Notes under the pieces: model-generated
What the model was told of the DNA's origin: nothing
The model's database searches: none
The model's input: the letters and a program-made list of their open reading frames with translations, nothing else
Source: Punica granatum
Taxonomy: Eukaryota > Streptophyta > Magnoliopsida > Myrtales > Lythraceae
DNA length: 64,000 bases
Reading direction: 5' to 3'
Assembly: GCF_007655135.1 (NCBI RefSeq)
Contig: NC_045130.1
Coordinates: forward strand, 39,490,605 to 39,554,604
Shown: positions 12,471 through 24,599 of the stretch, in pieces
Layout: the number at the start of each line of letters is the position of its first letter
Numbering within the stretch: the stretch's first letter is position 1
Program-made: the position numbers and the translations under genes

Positions 12471-14050
12471 ATAATCTAATATATTCCAAAATTATTTACC
12501 AAAAAACTTTTGAAAATTAGAATCTTACAAAATTTGTAAATAATCAGATTACATCTTTAGATATCTTTGTTGTACATTATAAAAAGTACAAATCGTTTTC
12601 AAAATCGTCAAATTGTAGAGCAATCCTGAGACAACACCTACAAAACCTACAAGAAAATCATAGGTTATGAACGAGAACCATGGTTAATATTCAATGGAAT
12701 TATTTTTAAAAAAATTTCATTTCATGTTGAGCTCCAAAATTTTTATTTTTTCTTTTTAAAATTATCAAAACATACAAACATATTCCTAAGTCATTCGTTA
12801 TTTTCTTAATTTTTTTAGTTTTTCCAAGAACAAATATTTTTTGATAGGTTAAATTTTAATACAATATAACACCATATAAATATTGACAATGTTAAAGACC
12901 AAATATGTCTATTATTTTGCAAAGGTAAACGTGAGCACTTCAATCTTAAAATCGTAAGATTTTCAATTTTTTTTCCTACTTTATAACTTATACACTAACG
13001 TACTAATTTCAATTTTGTCATTTTTAGTAAGAATTATTTCATAATCTTGATGTTTAATATATTATTTATGATCAAACTTATTATATAATCTCATAAATAA
13101 TAAATAATAATATTAAAGAAAATATAAATTTTAATGATATATTAATATACGTAAATGTTTAAAACACTATATTATAAAATTCTTTATAAAAACGAACAGA
13201 TTCTATCATGTGCAACTTACGAACTCCACGACTAGTGATCAATGATGGCACATGGAAGAACATAATGTTTTAAGTATTCGAGACATGCTCAATCTTGAAT
13301 CGACAATCATTTAAACAAACACAGCACAAATTTCTCCGGGAGCCTAATCCTGAAGAAGGATGTACAACCCATCACTTGATATTAGGGTGAACTGAGTCTT
13401 TTTAACCCTCATGGAAAACCAGAATATTGCTCGGACAGGATCCCAAGGTTGATGATTGCTCGACATTATATTCATCTGAGAAGTTTGCCGAATCAAAATG
13501 CAAGAAATACCATCCAGGTATGGTGACAATATAGCAATGAAACAGAACATCATTCAAATAATATCAGAATGGAATGGCAACAACCATCCCATTCAGCATT
13601 CTGGTCAAGGCAATCGTTATGCAAGGTAGAGAAACAAAACCACACATTGAAAATGAAAGAATCGAAACCCATCTTTCACCAGAGAACTACCAATGCTACA
13701 ATGGACAGGAAAAAAGGAGAATTTATGCTAACAAATGTATCTGATTATTATGCTTTGGAAGCAACTGACCTTGAAAGGAAGCAAAGTTGTGAAAATCTAT
13801 CACAAGAAACTGCAGTATAAAATATCTTCAAAGGGAAAGTCACTAGATGGATATCATCTAACCTAAGGTCCGAGTTTGAATTCCACGGATCAAAGACTTG
13901 TCATAGTCCGGCTGCGTTTGAGAAAGCATTAGAACTAGGGGACAGCTTGCAACAATGCAATTAAAATGTAGGTTAACTTAACCCGAAATTACATCTTCTT
14001 GGCAGATTCATGGAACTATCGGAGGAAAAATTCAGTCCTTTGTTCTGAGT
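12471..14050. other. Intergenic DNA including the probable 3' UTR of CLPT1
   Basis: 12.5-13.2 kb is AT-rich without coding signal. 13.2-14.05 kb has more balanced composition and lies just downstream of the CLPT1 stop codon, so part of it is probably 3' UTR. Small open frames at 13344-13553 (-) and 13569-13820 (+) show no recognisable domain. Confidence 0.45.
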
Positions 14051-14052
14051 TC

Positions 14053-15978
14053 TTACTTGTAACTTAAAACGATGTCATCATCCATCTGCATCGAATATTA
14101 ACGTATCTTTTCAGCAACTTAATTGGTGAGATGGACCTAAAAATTTAATATTTAAAATAAGGGACTGACCGATTTTGCGAGTTCTTTGGCTTTTTCATCA
14201 TTAAAACCTAGGGAAGCCAGGATTTTGAGGCCCGCTGACTCTTTTTCTGACCAAATTCCAAGAAGCAAGTGGGTTGTCGTAATTTCTCCATCTTTACCTG
14301 CATATTATGCAGAAATTAAGATCCTGATAAGCTTAAGCACAAGGTAAAGATTAATAATAGAGAGAGTTTTACTGCATCAATCACAAGTACTGAAGTTACA
14401 GATGGGCAGTCTTATACAATGACTTTAACTTCTGAAATTTTCAGTCTAATACCACAGAGAGAGTACATTTGATATTTTCAGATAAGATGTATAACTGCGA
14501 CTTAATATGGCATTGAAACAATGGAATACCTGACTTCAACTTTTCATCAACAGCCCAATCAAGAGCCCTCTGAGCCTGCTCAGTCAATGGAGGATGCTCT
14601 GGGCTGAAAAAGTACATGTCAGATTTCCCGAGCAAATTAACTGTTTCCTCTCGCACCTTGAAAAGTGTAATCCCATCGTTCCTCAAAAACTTTGCAGTTA
14701 GGCTGGTGCCTGATACGAAGAAGAGTACATAATGTTATCCAATAGTTTGGTCAATGACATTAGAGAAGTTCTGCAAAGCTTAATATAGATGACAGCATCG
14801 AATCTATGCCAAGAACAAAAGGGATAATTAAGTTAGACGCTCTCAGTAGATAGCAAGTGCTCTCCCTGGGAACAAAAATTCCAGCAATGACAATGAGACG
14901 ACTCCCAAGGGCTTACTCATCTCTAGGTAATGAGATCATCCTGAGCTACCTTAATTTCATAAGAATTAAAAACAGAGGAGCAGCAGAACAGAAGCAAGAC
15001 CATCACACATTCAAAAGATGAGAATAGCTAGCTCAAATGCAGTACAAACTACAAGCAAGCAAGACCCCAAGATGTCTCACCCTCGAGTCAGAACATCCAA
15101 TCAGAAGCATTTCAGTGGTACTATTGGTATATCAACGTCTTATGCACAGTTCAATTTTCGATGACTAGCGGATGCATATGTTCATAACATATTTAACAGA
15201 ATGAAATCAGACAGGACCGGAGATGACTATGCTGTGATGCAGAAACTTCTTGGAAAGCAATACTACTAACCCTCGACCAGAATGCCCATAAGAAGTGCTT
15301 CAGTGCCGGTGTTTGGATACTTGAGCTTCCTTGCCTCCAGTTCTGCCATAGCAAAGGACTTTATAGCCCTCGCTGACCATCTAAGAAAATGCATTAATCA
15401 ACAACCAAATCATCACTCCTGATGGTGAAAACCAACTCGGTCGAAGCCACTCAACAAATCGCCAGCATACAAACATCTGCTTATTCCAGTCATCCATACA
15501 TTCCGCAGTAGACATCGAATATCGCCAACATGATAATACAACATCAAAGTTACTCTCATTATTGGGAAAGTGAAGAAGGTGAACTTATATAGCTCACCTG
15601 GGGAGTTTGTCAGAAAGGGCCGGCTCCGGTTTCCTGCGCAGCGACATTCAGTCAGGAAACCCTTATCATCATCGACGGAAAAGATTATTTGTTTTTTTCT
15701 TTTGTAAAAAGAATTCAAATTGAGCTAATCAGATCAAGAACCTACGCAGTAGGGAGGCTGAGCAGGACCGTGGCGACGGTGGGTTGGCGTTTCAGGGCGA
15801 AACTCTTCGAGCTGAGAGGTCCAATCGCCAGCTCTTTCCCAACAAACGAGCTCACGGGACTGCGCTGTCTCAAATTCAAACCCAGGAAGCTGCTGATGCT
15901 GCGGAGGGTTTTGCGGCTGGATTGAGAGGTGGAAGCTGAAATTGGAAGTACGGAGAGCGATTGAGCCTGAGCAGCCAT
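14053..15978 (-). CDS. CLPT1: Clp protease accessory protein CLPT1, chloroplastic
   Basis: CLPT proteins are plant-specific Clp N-domain proteins that bind the ClpPR core in the plastid stroma and help it assemble. Six exons: 15978-15746, 15633-15598, 15380-15271, 14709-14530, 14297-14170 and 14085-14053. They join in phase to 720 nt, or 239 aa; Arabidopsis CLPT1 and CLPT2 are of similar length. Residues 1 to about 75 are Ser/Thr-rich with few acidic residues, as in a plastid transit peptide. The core motifs RWSARAIKSFAMAELEARKL, NTGTEALLMGILVEG, TLFKVREETVNLLGKSDMYF, FSPEHPPLTEQAQRALDWA and TTHLLLGIWSEKES follow in order. The last exon encodes MDDDIVLSYK and then a stop, resembling the CLPT1 tail more than CLPT2. 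Reading through the last donor would give a slightly shorter end (stop at 14152), which I think less likely. Confidence 0.93.
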
Positions 15979-16402
15979 GTCAGGTGAAGCGATGTGGGAG
16001 GGCGCCGCCGTGGGGAAAAAACTGAAGCCCCAGTTGATTTCAGAGGGGTTCGGAGCTGCTAGGAGGTGAAGTTCCGACTGGTTTATGGGATTTCATCACT
16101 TGTCCATTCACTTGTCTACAATGGCGTGGAGTGGAGCCCGTGGAGGAAGAGAGCCCGGGGAAGAGAAGAGAAGAGAAGGAAGAAGGCAGTGGATGGATAG
16201 AGTAGAATTATAATAATTTTTTTTTTTTTAAGTTGCTTTTTCCCAAGTGTAATAATAGTCACTAATCAATCATATTGGCCATTACAACGACACGAATAAA
16301 GTGTAGGCCTAGGAGTTTCAAAATGTCGGAACATTACAAAATTAAAAGCAGTTACAAATTGAGCGAGATCACCTGCAACCTTTGTTAACTCCACGAAACC
16401 TA

Positions 16403-16586
16403 GGTCTCGTTTGTTTTCAGGGTTACAATCACAAAAATTTTAACTTTAACTTTAACTCAACCCACTACACAATAAAAATACACATTTCCCAAGTCAACTT
16501 TAACTTTAACTCAACATACTATACAACATTTGTCATTTTCCACAATCAAAATCAAAGTTACTTTAACTCTGAAACCAAACGCCTCA
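16403..16586. mobile_element. MITE, AACTTTAACTCAAC family, copy 1
   Basis: The left end GGTCTCGTTTGTTTTCAGGG and the inverted right end (…CTGAAACCAAACGCCTCAC) form imperfect terminal repeats. CTA flanks both sides (16400-16402 and 16587-16589). The interior has TTTAACTTTAACTCAAC and CACATTTCCCAAGTCAA and is clearly related to the copy at 38611-38854. Non-coding. Probably Tourist-like. Confidence 0.65.
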
Positions 16587-16899
16587 CTATGCATTGGGTT
16601 AAGCACACGTAAATGATCCGCTTGCAATAAAAAACAAATAAAGTGAATGAGCCATTTTCTCTAGTTGAACCCGAAATCAAGTCCATCACCAATTTGGCAT
16701 CCAATGATAAGAATTGAATATGAAGATCGTAGGTTTTTGCGGATTCTGATAGACTAGAGAGGACAAAGCTTTGAATTTTCAATTTTCTGGAGAATTCCTT
16801 TTCGGTCTAAATCCTATGAATTCTTTTAGGTAATACCTTGTGTACAAGGATTCTGTGACAATAGAGAAAAACACATAATTGAATGAAAATGAATTACAA

Positions 16900-17900
16900 T
16901 ATTTAATAATAATATGAAAATTACAATTTGAATATTAAAAAATAACAGATTTGAAAAAAATTTACAAAAAATTGCCTACCATGCTTTTCCATCAATAGTG
17001 GTAGTTTAGGCTCTAAAAAAACATGGACTCAAGCTTGCCCAAGTTCAATAATTTAGAAGGATTGTAACCACGTTGAGATGCTCGGAAGCAAATGCCATGG
17101 GATAGTAACAACCTTCTCGAACAATGACTGATGGAGTCGTGACCGCATTGTTGAAGGATACTCCTATCGCCATAAACTTTGTACATGAATCGTTAAGGGA
17201 TAAATCCTATCACTACAAGTTCGATTATCTAAATTACCTTACTCCTGAGATAAGGAAGAGGATGCTCCCAAGCTAAGTTAAGCTGCAATATATCAATAGT
17301 TGTGTGTTGAGTTGTTGTTATCCTGGGAGACTATATAGTATTTATCGGCCTCCAAGCTCCCCTGGTTGTTATGCTAGTTTCTCTAAGGCTAAGATCGTGG
17401 AAAAGAGGTTAAAGTTAACTTCCTTACTGAACAAGGAAAGTCTCTGCGTGCCCCCACTCCAAGTAAATCAGTCAGCAACTGTCTGGGTAGTGTTTTTCAC
17501 GTACATTTTTCACGCGATCTTATTCTCGAGGGTCGTGTCTTTGCTTTTATCCACGTGGAATTCTCGCCAGACCGTTCTTCTCCTACTCGTAATGATTTGG
17601 CCGAATGTACCACTTAGGCATCTTTCACTCATGGGTGATTCGAAAGAGCATATCATTACGTCCATATTCCTAAACGCAACGTATCATCTTTCCACCTTGA
17701 ACGACATAGGGAATTCGATTCATGAACTTATTAGTTATTGTAAACAAGTCCCCGACCTTTATTTATTTATGCTAGTGACCCGAATATACTGACCTAGTGC
17801 TAGCCCTTTAAATTCATGCCACGTGGCATGAGTTGAAAAACTAATTTCATACTGGCAACAATAGCTCATAATCAAACCATCCTGAACAGTTCGAAAATTT
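16900..17900. other. Intergenic DNA with an unassigned open frame
   Basis: An uninterrupted 162-codon frame lies at 17304-17792 (+). It is hydrophobic in its middle but matches no family I recognise, and no intron or promoter structure supports a gene. Composition is less AT-rich than the flanks, so it may be a piece of an old transposable element. It is not annotated as a gene. Confidence 0.4.
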
Positions 17901-18005
17901 AGCACTGAAGCTGTTTGGTTTATCCCGAATAACGAACAAAACCTCCAATGAAGTTGTCATTTTTCTTTCTCTTTATTTACAATGGGGCATTAGTTTTTCA
18001 TCTCA

Positions 18006-19300
18006 TTAGTCTTTTATCCCGTGCAACGCACGGGTTCATTATCACATACCAATTATCATCTTATAGGAATTACTCACATTGTCAACAAAATATTTCTTAT
18101 TAATAAAAGTAGAAATCAATTTAAATACAAAATAATAATTTTCAATGCATTAGAATAAGTATAAATAATTTAATAATAATGTTGCAACTAATTGTCTTAT
18201 TCAATATGAATTATGTATCTATTAAATCATTAATATATTATAATGATTTATCATAGATGATCCGTTCATGCATTTGCTAATTTGTAATTTTTTTTGCTAT
18301 AAAAATATTATTTAATGAGGTTTTAATTTCCAAATGTTGTTATATATATTTGTTATTTTCATGAAAAACAATTTCCTGAAATTAGTAATTTTATTTTCAA
18401 ATGACCTTAGTATGATTAAATTAGTTTGCTTGCAATAATCTTTTTTCCTTTTAAAATATATTAATATGAAATTAATTGTTTCTTAACGCTATCACAAAGT
18501 TATATAATTTTTTATATCATTGAAAAAAAACTTGCTTTTAAGTCATTTAGTTAATTACTTATCCTATTGATAATTGAGCATATTATATTAAATTTTGTTA
18601 TATTTATGAAATTATGCATTGTCATTAATAGAAACTAATTTTTAGCTAATAATATATATATATATATCTACATATAACATTCTATCCATAATTGATTCCT
18701 ACATTTACAATCACTTATTAATAATTTTCTAAATTATGTTAGTTCAAAAGAGTTTTCTCTCTCTCTTTTTTTGGGTAAGTAAGAGTTTGCTCCTTTAAGC
18801 ATTAAATAGTGTATTTTACAACAATATTATATCAAAATTTGTTATATTTATGAAATTATACATTTTCATTTATATAAACCAATTTTTAGCTAATTGTTAT
18901 ATTTTACAAACTTTTTTTTAATTCTCCTAAAATTTTATAATAACATAAGAAAGTTTACAAAAATTGTTTATTGATAAAGCAAATTGATGATTCTAACCCA
19001 GTTGTGAATTAACATCGGATTGGGTCTGGGTCGGATCAATTTCTTCAGTTCAATTGTGTTCAAACTTCAAATTCAAGTAGGAACGACTCGACTAAATGGC
19101 ACGAGTTGGCTGTAGTGACGAAGCTTCCGTCCGTGATTGTTTGTACTTATTATGCAGCATTATTATGGTACACATTATACAAAATGTCACGTGACAATAT
19201 AAACAAAAATAGAAACAATATTATTTGTAATGATCATACAACGCGAAAAATTAATTATAAAATTTATAATAATGAGAAAAGTGACCCGTGAAACATACAT
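18006..19300 (-). mobile_element. Helitron-like element, 3' terminus clear, 5' end unknown
   Basis: Read on the minus strand, a 7-bp GC-rich stem with 3-nt loop, CCCGTGC-GTT-GCACGGG (18034-18018), is followed after 8 nt by CTAA (18009-18006) and then a T. This is the classic plant Helitron 3' end: hairpin, short spacer, CTRR, insertion before T. The AT-rich DNA to the right has a diverged direct repeat (GTTATATTTATGAAATTAT near 18597 and 18840). The 5' TC end was not found, so the upper boundary is a guess. Confidence 0.55.
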
Positions 19301-19699
19301 ATATATAGGGCCATAATTTTGGATAACCATAAAGAGATTCGTTATTATTTCTCACAGCACCATATTAATGAAGTGTCATTTTCTCCAGTAATCAGGATTG
19401 GCATTACGGACATCTGATCAAGCTATGGGATTTGGTTAGGACCGATTCAAACCTAAAGGGAATCATGTTGGAAAAATATGAAAAGTTTAGGGACCGATAT
19501 TGGTTAAAGTCAAACGTCAGGGACGTTTTATTCACGTATACAAACTCTGGCTGTGCTACGTGGTAACACGGAATTGAAGGGAAATGAGATCCGTTACGGT
19601 TTAAAGCAATAGATCCCAAGTCCCCGGCTCGGCTCGGCTCTCTGCCCCCCTCCCATTCTTCCCTGGAATTTGAAATTCAAAACTCGGGAGGTTTTTGAA

Positions 19700-19776
19700 G
19701 TTCTTGAGGGACCGGACCGAAGCCGAAACATCATCTCATCATCTCACATCTCATCCGCTCCCTTCTCCTCTCAACG

Positions 19777-19810
<34 letters not shown>

Positions 19811-20394
19811 CTCTCACATACACTCTCTCTCTCTCGCTCCACTCTCTCTTCTTCAACGACTGCCTGAGCTCAATTCGATCCCCAGACGGCGCCATCTTCC
19901 CAGGGAAAGCTCAATTTTCTCGGGAGAAACCACAGCTGCGAAGAAATCTCTGTGCAGAGCAAATAAATCACTGTCGGAGCACCGTTTCTGCTTCAGGTTC
20001 GTCTTCAGATCTACTGTCTTCTTGCCCTCCTCTGATGCTCCCTAGGTTTCTTCCCTTCCAGTCAAGGTAGCTCCGCATTCGTTTTTTTTTTTCGAGTTTC
20101 TGAGTTAAAAAAAGGGTAATTATCGATATCTGTTGGTGATTCGGGTGTTTAAGCTCGTCGGGATATGAACTGCGGAGTGATGAGTTCGATCATACGATTG
20201 GTTTAATTAGTTGATTTTCCGCCACAACTCTTTGGTATAGCTGCTACTGAAGGTAATCGGGGCATGCCAATCAGTAATAATGATCGAGGGGTTAAGCTTT
20301 TCCCGGGGAAGTGTGAATAGTGTCAACTTTTTCCCTGACTGAGTATATGAGTATTTAACGTGATTGATATTTTTAGGAACACTTGATTCTCGGC
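19700..20394 (+). promoter_or_regulatory. Promoter and intron-containing 5' leader of MAP65-3
   Basis: (TC)13 at 19781-19807 and further CT-rich sequence mark a typical plant 5' UTR. The leader is split: a donor lies somewhere downstream of 19990, and an acceptor (TTTTTAG) at about 20376 precedes the coding exon by some 18 nt. MAP65-3 is M-phase expressed in other plants, but I did not identify a clear cluster of mitosis-specific activator sites by eye. Confidence 0.45.
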
Positions 20395-23300
20395 ATGTCT
20401 AAGACTCCAAGTGATCCGCTTATGCAAGTAGAGACAACATGCGGGACACTTCTATATGAGCTCCAGGTTTGTCATCTATTCCTTAGAGCAAAAGCTATGA
20501 TATTGCTTTGATCTTTTCCTTTTGTGGGTTAATTCCTGTCTTATTGGAGAAAGTCATTCCATTGATTGTGCACGGCATTGAAATGCAGATAATCTGGGAT
20601 GAAATTGGGGAATCTGATGGTGATCGAGATAAAATGCTGCTTGAGCTTGAACGAGAATGTCTGGAAGTTTACAGAAGGAGGGTAGACCAGGCAAATCGAT
20701 CCAGAGCTCAGTTACGGCAAGCAATTGCTGATTCTGAAGCAGAACTTGCGGCCATCTGTTCAGCAATGGGTGAGCGGCCATTGCACATAAAGCAGGTCAG
20801 CATTTAAGAGCAATTCAGCTTTTGCATGTTTCCCAAGGGAAAGAGGTTCTTCTAAGTTGCTTTAGTTTCCGCAGTGCTGGAGTATCCCAGAATTATTTGG
20901 TGTAAAATCTAGGCAAGATTTGGGTTTGATTGAATGAATTGAAGCAGGCCTTGCTAATATGTCAGTTGGACCAGATGAGTTGAATGTCAATTTAGGCATT
21001 TATCCAGAAAAGCTTAAGTGAAGGACAAAGACTAGTATCTACCCTGTTGAAGAAAGCTCATGGCATGATAAATACATATTCAAGTGGGGCTTACCTGGAG
21101 CGGTTGCAGCAGTTGATGTCCTGAACCTAGACGAGTCATGTTATTTTAGTAAAAACAACTTCCAATTGTTCCCATCTCACTACTTTAGCTTTAAGATTTT
21201 TGTTATTTTAGGCATTTGATATTTCTATGTTGTGGATTGTACTATTCATAGTAAACTAGAGGAGATGAAGCACGCTAACAGAGTGCTTCTTTCTCCCAGC
21301 CTGATCAGAATACCGGAAGCTTGAAGGAAGAGCTGCAGAACATTCTTCCACAACTAGAGGAGATGCGGAAAAGGCAATGTGACAGAAGAAATCAGTTTAT
21401 TGAAGTTCTCGAGCAGATTCAAGGAATTGCAAATGAAATGTCTATGTACACTGACAAAAAATGTTCGAAACTGGTTTTGGACGAGTCTGATCTATCTTTG
21501 AGGAAGCTTGAGGAACTCCATAGACAGTTACATGCACTTCAAAAAGAGAAGGCAATAAGCTCATTTTGTCATTGTTAAATCTTATCTGCCTTTTCCATTT
21601 GAAGATCTAATTTACTAACTTAGTGTGCTCTTTTTTGCCTTCCCCCCCCCCCCCCCTCTGTAGACTGATCGCCTGATGCAGGTTCAGGACCACTTGAATG
21701 TATTAAATTCACTCTGTTTGGTGCTTGGTTTGGATTTCAAGCACACTGCTGCAGAGGTTCATCCGAGCTTAGTTGATTCTGAAAGATCCCGGGACATAAG
21801 TAATAACACAATTGAAAAGCTGGGTGCTGCAATAGCAAAACTAAGAGAGGTCAAATTACAGAGGATGCAAAGGGTAATTAACAGTTACGATAAGTTTTGA
21901 TAGCTTTCCATTTGGATTATCATTTTTGGTTTCATTGGTATACTGATCTTTCCTCAATTTGGCAGCTTCAAGACCTTGCCACAAATATGCTGGAGCTGTG
22001 GAATTTGATGGATACGCCAGTTGAAGAGCAACAGATGTTTCAGAATGTTACTTGCAATATAGCTGCATCGGAGCACGAAATAACTGAACCTAATACTCTC
22101 TCAGTTGACTTCATCAGTTCTGTAAGTTACAAAAAGATAAATGATTTGTTCAGGATGTTAAGGCAGCATCAGCCTGGAATATTTGTGTTTGTAAATGATA
22201 TCTCTTTTGATTAGCTAGAATTCCTTCTATAGGTTGAAGCAGAAGTAGCTCGGCTGGAGGAGTTAAAGTCGAGCAAAATGAAAGAACTTGTTTTGAAGAA
22301 GAGGGCAGAATTAGAGGAAATTTGCCGCAAGACGCATTTGATTGCTGAAGCAGATACAGCCGTTGACTATGCCATAGCAGCTGTAGAGTCTGGTATTACT
22401 CGTATAAACACAGTTATTTTGATGGCCTTGCTTTTTTCCTTAAAAAAATTAAATCTGATTCAATTTTTATTGTTGCAGGAGGTGCTGACCCTGCTTGTGT
22501 TCTCGAACAAATTGAACTGGAGATCGCTAAAGTCAAAGAAGAAGCCTTCAGTCGGAAAGAACTGCTTGAGAAGGTCGAGAAATGGTTGGCTGCTTGTGAA
22601 GAGGAGTCGTGGCTTGAAGAATACAACAGGGTAGAGTGTCTTATCATTGTGTTTATGTCGAGTACCAATGCCATGAACAAATCAGAATCCTTGTGCTATT
22701 CCCCTATGCTTAACTGGCATTTTTTGGGGATCCATTCAGGATGACAACAGATACAATGCTGGACGAGGTGCTCATCTTACTCTTAAACGGGCTGAGAAGG
22801 CTCGTGCTTTGGTTAACAAATTACCAGGTGTGAGAATGGTATATGTGATATAATAGATGCTGATACAAATCAGTCTGATAGCATAGCCAACCTAAACTCC
22901 TCTTTTTTTCCCCCTCATTTGGCATCACCCTGGAGCAGCAATGGTGGAGGCTCTGGCTTCAAAAACCTTGGCATGGGAGAGAGAGAGAGGCATGGAATTC
23001 ACTTATGATGGCGTACGGATATTCTTTTCCCTGTTTGTCTGTATGCTAGTTTTTACCATTCATTTAATTATCTGGAACTCGGGGGTCTTGTTCCATGCAG
23101 ATCCGCCTTCTGTCTATGCTGGAAAAATACACTATATTAAGGCAAGAGAAAGAGCAAGAACGCCGTTGGCTGCGGGTATAAACCTGTAGCCCTTCTTGAT
23201 AACATTTTACTAATAGTACACATCACCTCTATGATTTAACATAAGATCTGTTCTGGTTGGTTTGGTAACGTTGAATTCTGTTCTTAACAGGACCAGAAGA

Positions 23301-24422
23301 AACTCCAGGGGCAGCTTATTGCAGAACAAGAGGCACTTTATGGGTCAAAACCGAGCCCTTCAAAGACCCAGATGGCGAAGAAAGCTCCGAGGATGTCAAC
23401 TGGGGGTGCAAGCAGTAGAAGACTCTCACTTGGAGGAGCTATGATTCAAACACCTAAACCAAATCATATTCATTCCGCTAAGGGCACCCCTCACTCACGT
23501 GCGCCTGCGAAGAATGATCGGTTCCACCAAAATGATCAATTCAATCACCATGATAACAGCTTTGCAGGTTTATCAGCAGGTAAGAGTCTTTCATGCAGTC
23601 CCGCACTTTTGCTTTCGGGAGGCAAGAACTATAATGAATTGGAGATATAGGTCATATGGCAGCTATGGCATGATAGAACTTAATCGCACTTGATGTGATT
23701 CTTAAAAGTTGATAATCATTTACTATAATCAACCACGCTATTCACACTCCATAGAAAAGCCAATCTCAGATGCTTTGTACTGAGATGGAGGGAGAAGGAG
23801 TTGAATTTGAGAGAGATGACAAACTTATGCTATGTTTCATCGAAAGAGCGGAAATCTTCAGTATGGGATTGGACAGTATTGTGATCATCCTGTTTTGTTT
23901 CCTCCAATTTACTGTTTGGAACTCGACCTTACACTCTGACGCTCTATGTTTTGTGGGTCTTTTTTAGGCAGGAGAGGATTGGATGTTGCTGGTCTTCCGG
24001 CGAAGAAGCACTCATTTGATTCTGCTAGTGCTCGTGAACCCGAGTCACCAATGATTCGGAAACCTTTCTCGCCGATATCCACCAGAGTCCCAACAAAGAC
24101 TGACTTGACAAACATTTTAGACGATGCGGCCAATCCAAAGCCCAATGAGCTATTCCACAAAAATCTTGCAAGCAACAACAATGCATTCTCCACCCCCGTG
24201 AAGACCATCTCGGCCATAGAAGAGGAGAACAAGACTCCCAAAACAATGCCCATCCCCATCCCATCTACTCCTTCCACCATAACAGTCCCCATGCAGACTG
24301 CAGTTACACCAGCCCCCGCGTCTGTTCCCGTGCTCGTGGTGAAGGACATTGTACCGGAAGAGATAGAGTACTCATTCGAGGAACGGAGAGCGGGGTTCGT
24401 GCTACCAGTAATCCGAGTCTGA
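20395..24422 (+). CDS. MAP65-3: Microtubule-associated protein MAP65-3 (PLEIADE)
   Basis: A PRC1/Ase1-family crosslinker of antiparallel microtubules in the phragmoplast midzone, needed for cytokinesis. Twelve coding exons: 20395-20466, 20589-20795, 21300-21551, 21664-21873, 21966-22121, 22233-22392, 22479-22630, 22740-22827, 22939-23012, 23101-23175, 23291-23579 and 23968-24422. They total 2190 nt, or 729 aa (Arabidopsis MAP65-3 is 707). The coiled-coil N-half includes [18 protein letters not shown] and [20 protein letters not shown]. The microtubule-binding region contains [20 protein letters not shown] and [20 protein letters not shown]. The C-terminal tail, with [24 protein letters not shown] and [14 protein letters not shown], distinguishes MAP65-3 from shorter members. 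The intron after exon 3 starts with GC, not GT. The 3' UTR carries a 74-bp tandem duplication. Confidence 0.96.
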
Positions 24423-24429
24423 AACTTCA

Positions 24430-24577
24430 GACTGATTCAACTCGAGTGTCATTGCCTGATGATGTTGAATTGGTTTAATTGAATTTCGGTATGTCGAGGA
24501 ACAGACTGATTCAACTAGAGTGTCATTGCCTGATGATATTGAATTGGTTTTATTGAATTTCGGTATGTCGAGGAACC
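24430..24577 (+). repeat. 74-bp tandem duplication in the MAP65-3 3' UTR
   Basis: Units 24430-24503 and 24504-24577 both run from GACTGATTCAACT to GTCGAGGAAC and differ at four positions. The first unit starts 8 nt after the stop codon. This is a recent local duplication with no coding effect. Confidence 0.9.
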
Positions 24578-24599
24578 ATATGGAATGATGCTCAAGTCA

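Noticed and set aside
13860..13916. Alternative last CLPT1 exon
   Set aside because: An AG acceptor and open frame exist, but the peptide does not resemble the family, unlike the exon at 14053-14085.
14152..14170. CLPT1 ending by read-through of the last donor (…KSVSPLF)
   Set aside because: A downstream exon at 14085-14053 gives MDDDIVLSYK, matching the CLPT1 tail in phase.
17304..17792. 162-codon open frame as a protein-coding gene
   Set aside because: No domain, no signal of exon structure and odd composition. Chance or transposon-derived frame is more likely.
20796..21299. Extra MAP65-3 exon inside intron 2 (TGGCATGATAAATACATATT region)
   Set aside because: The family sequence passes directly from HIKQ to [12 protein letters not shown] across the intron. 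The inner text has stops in the required frame.
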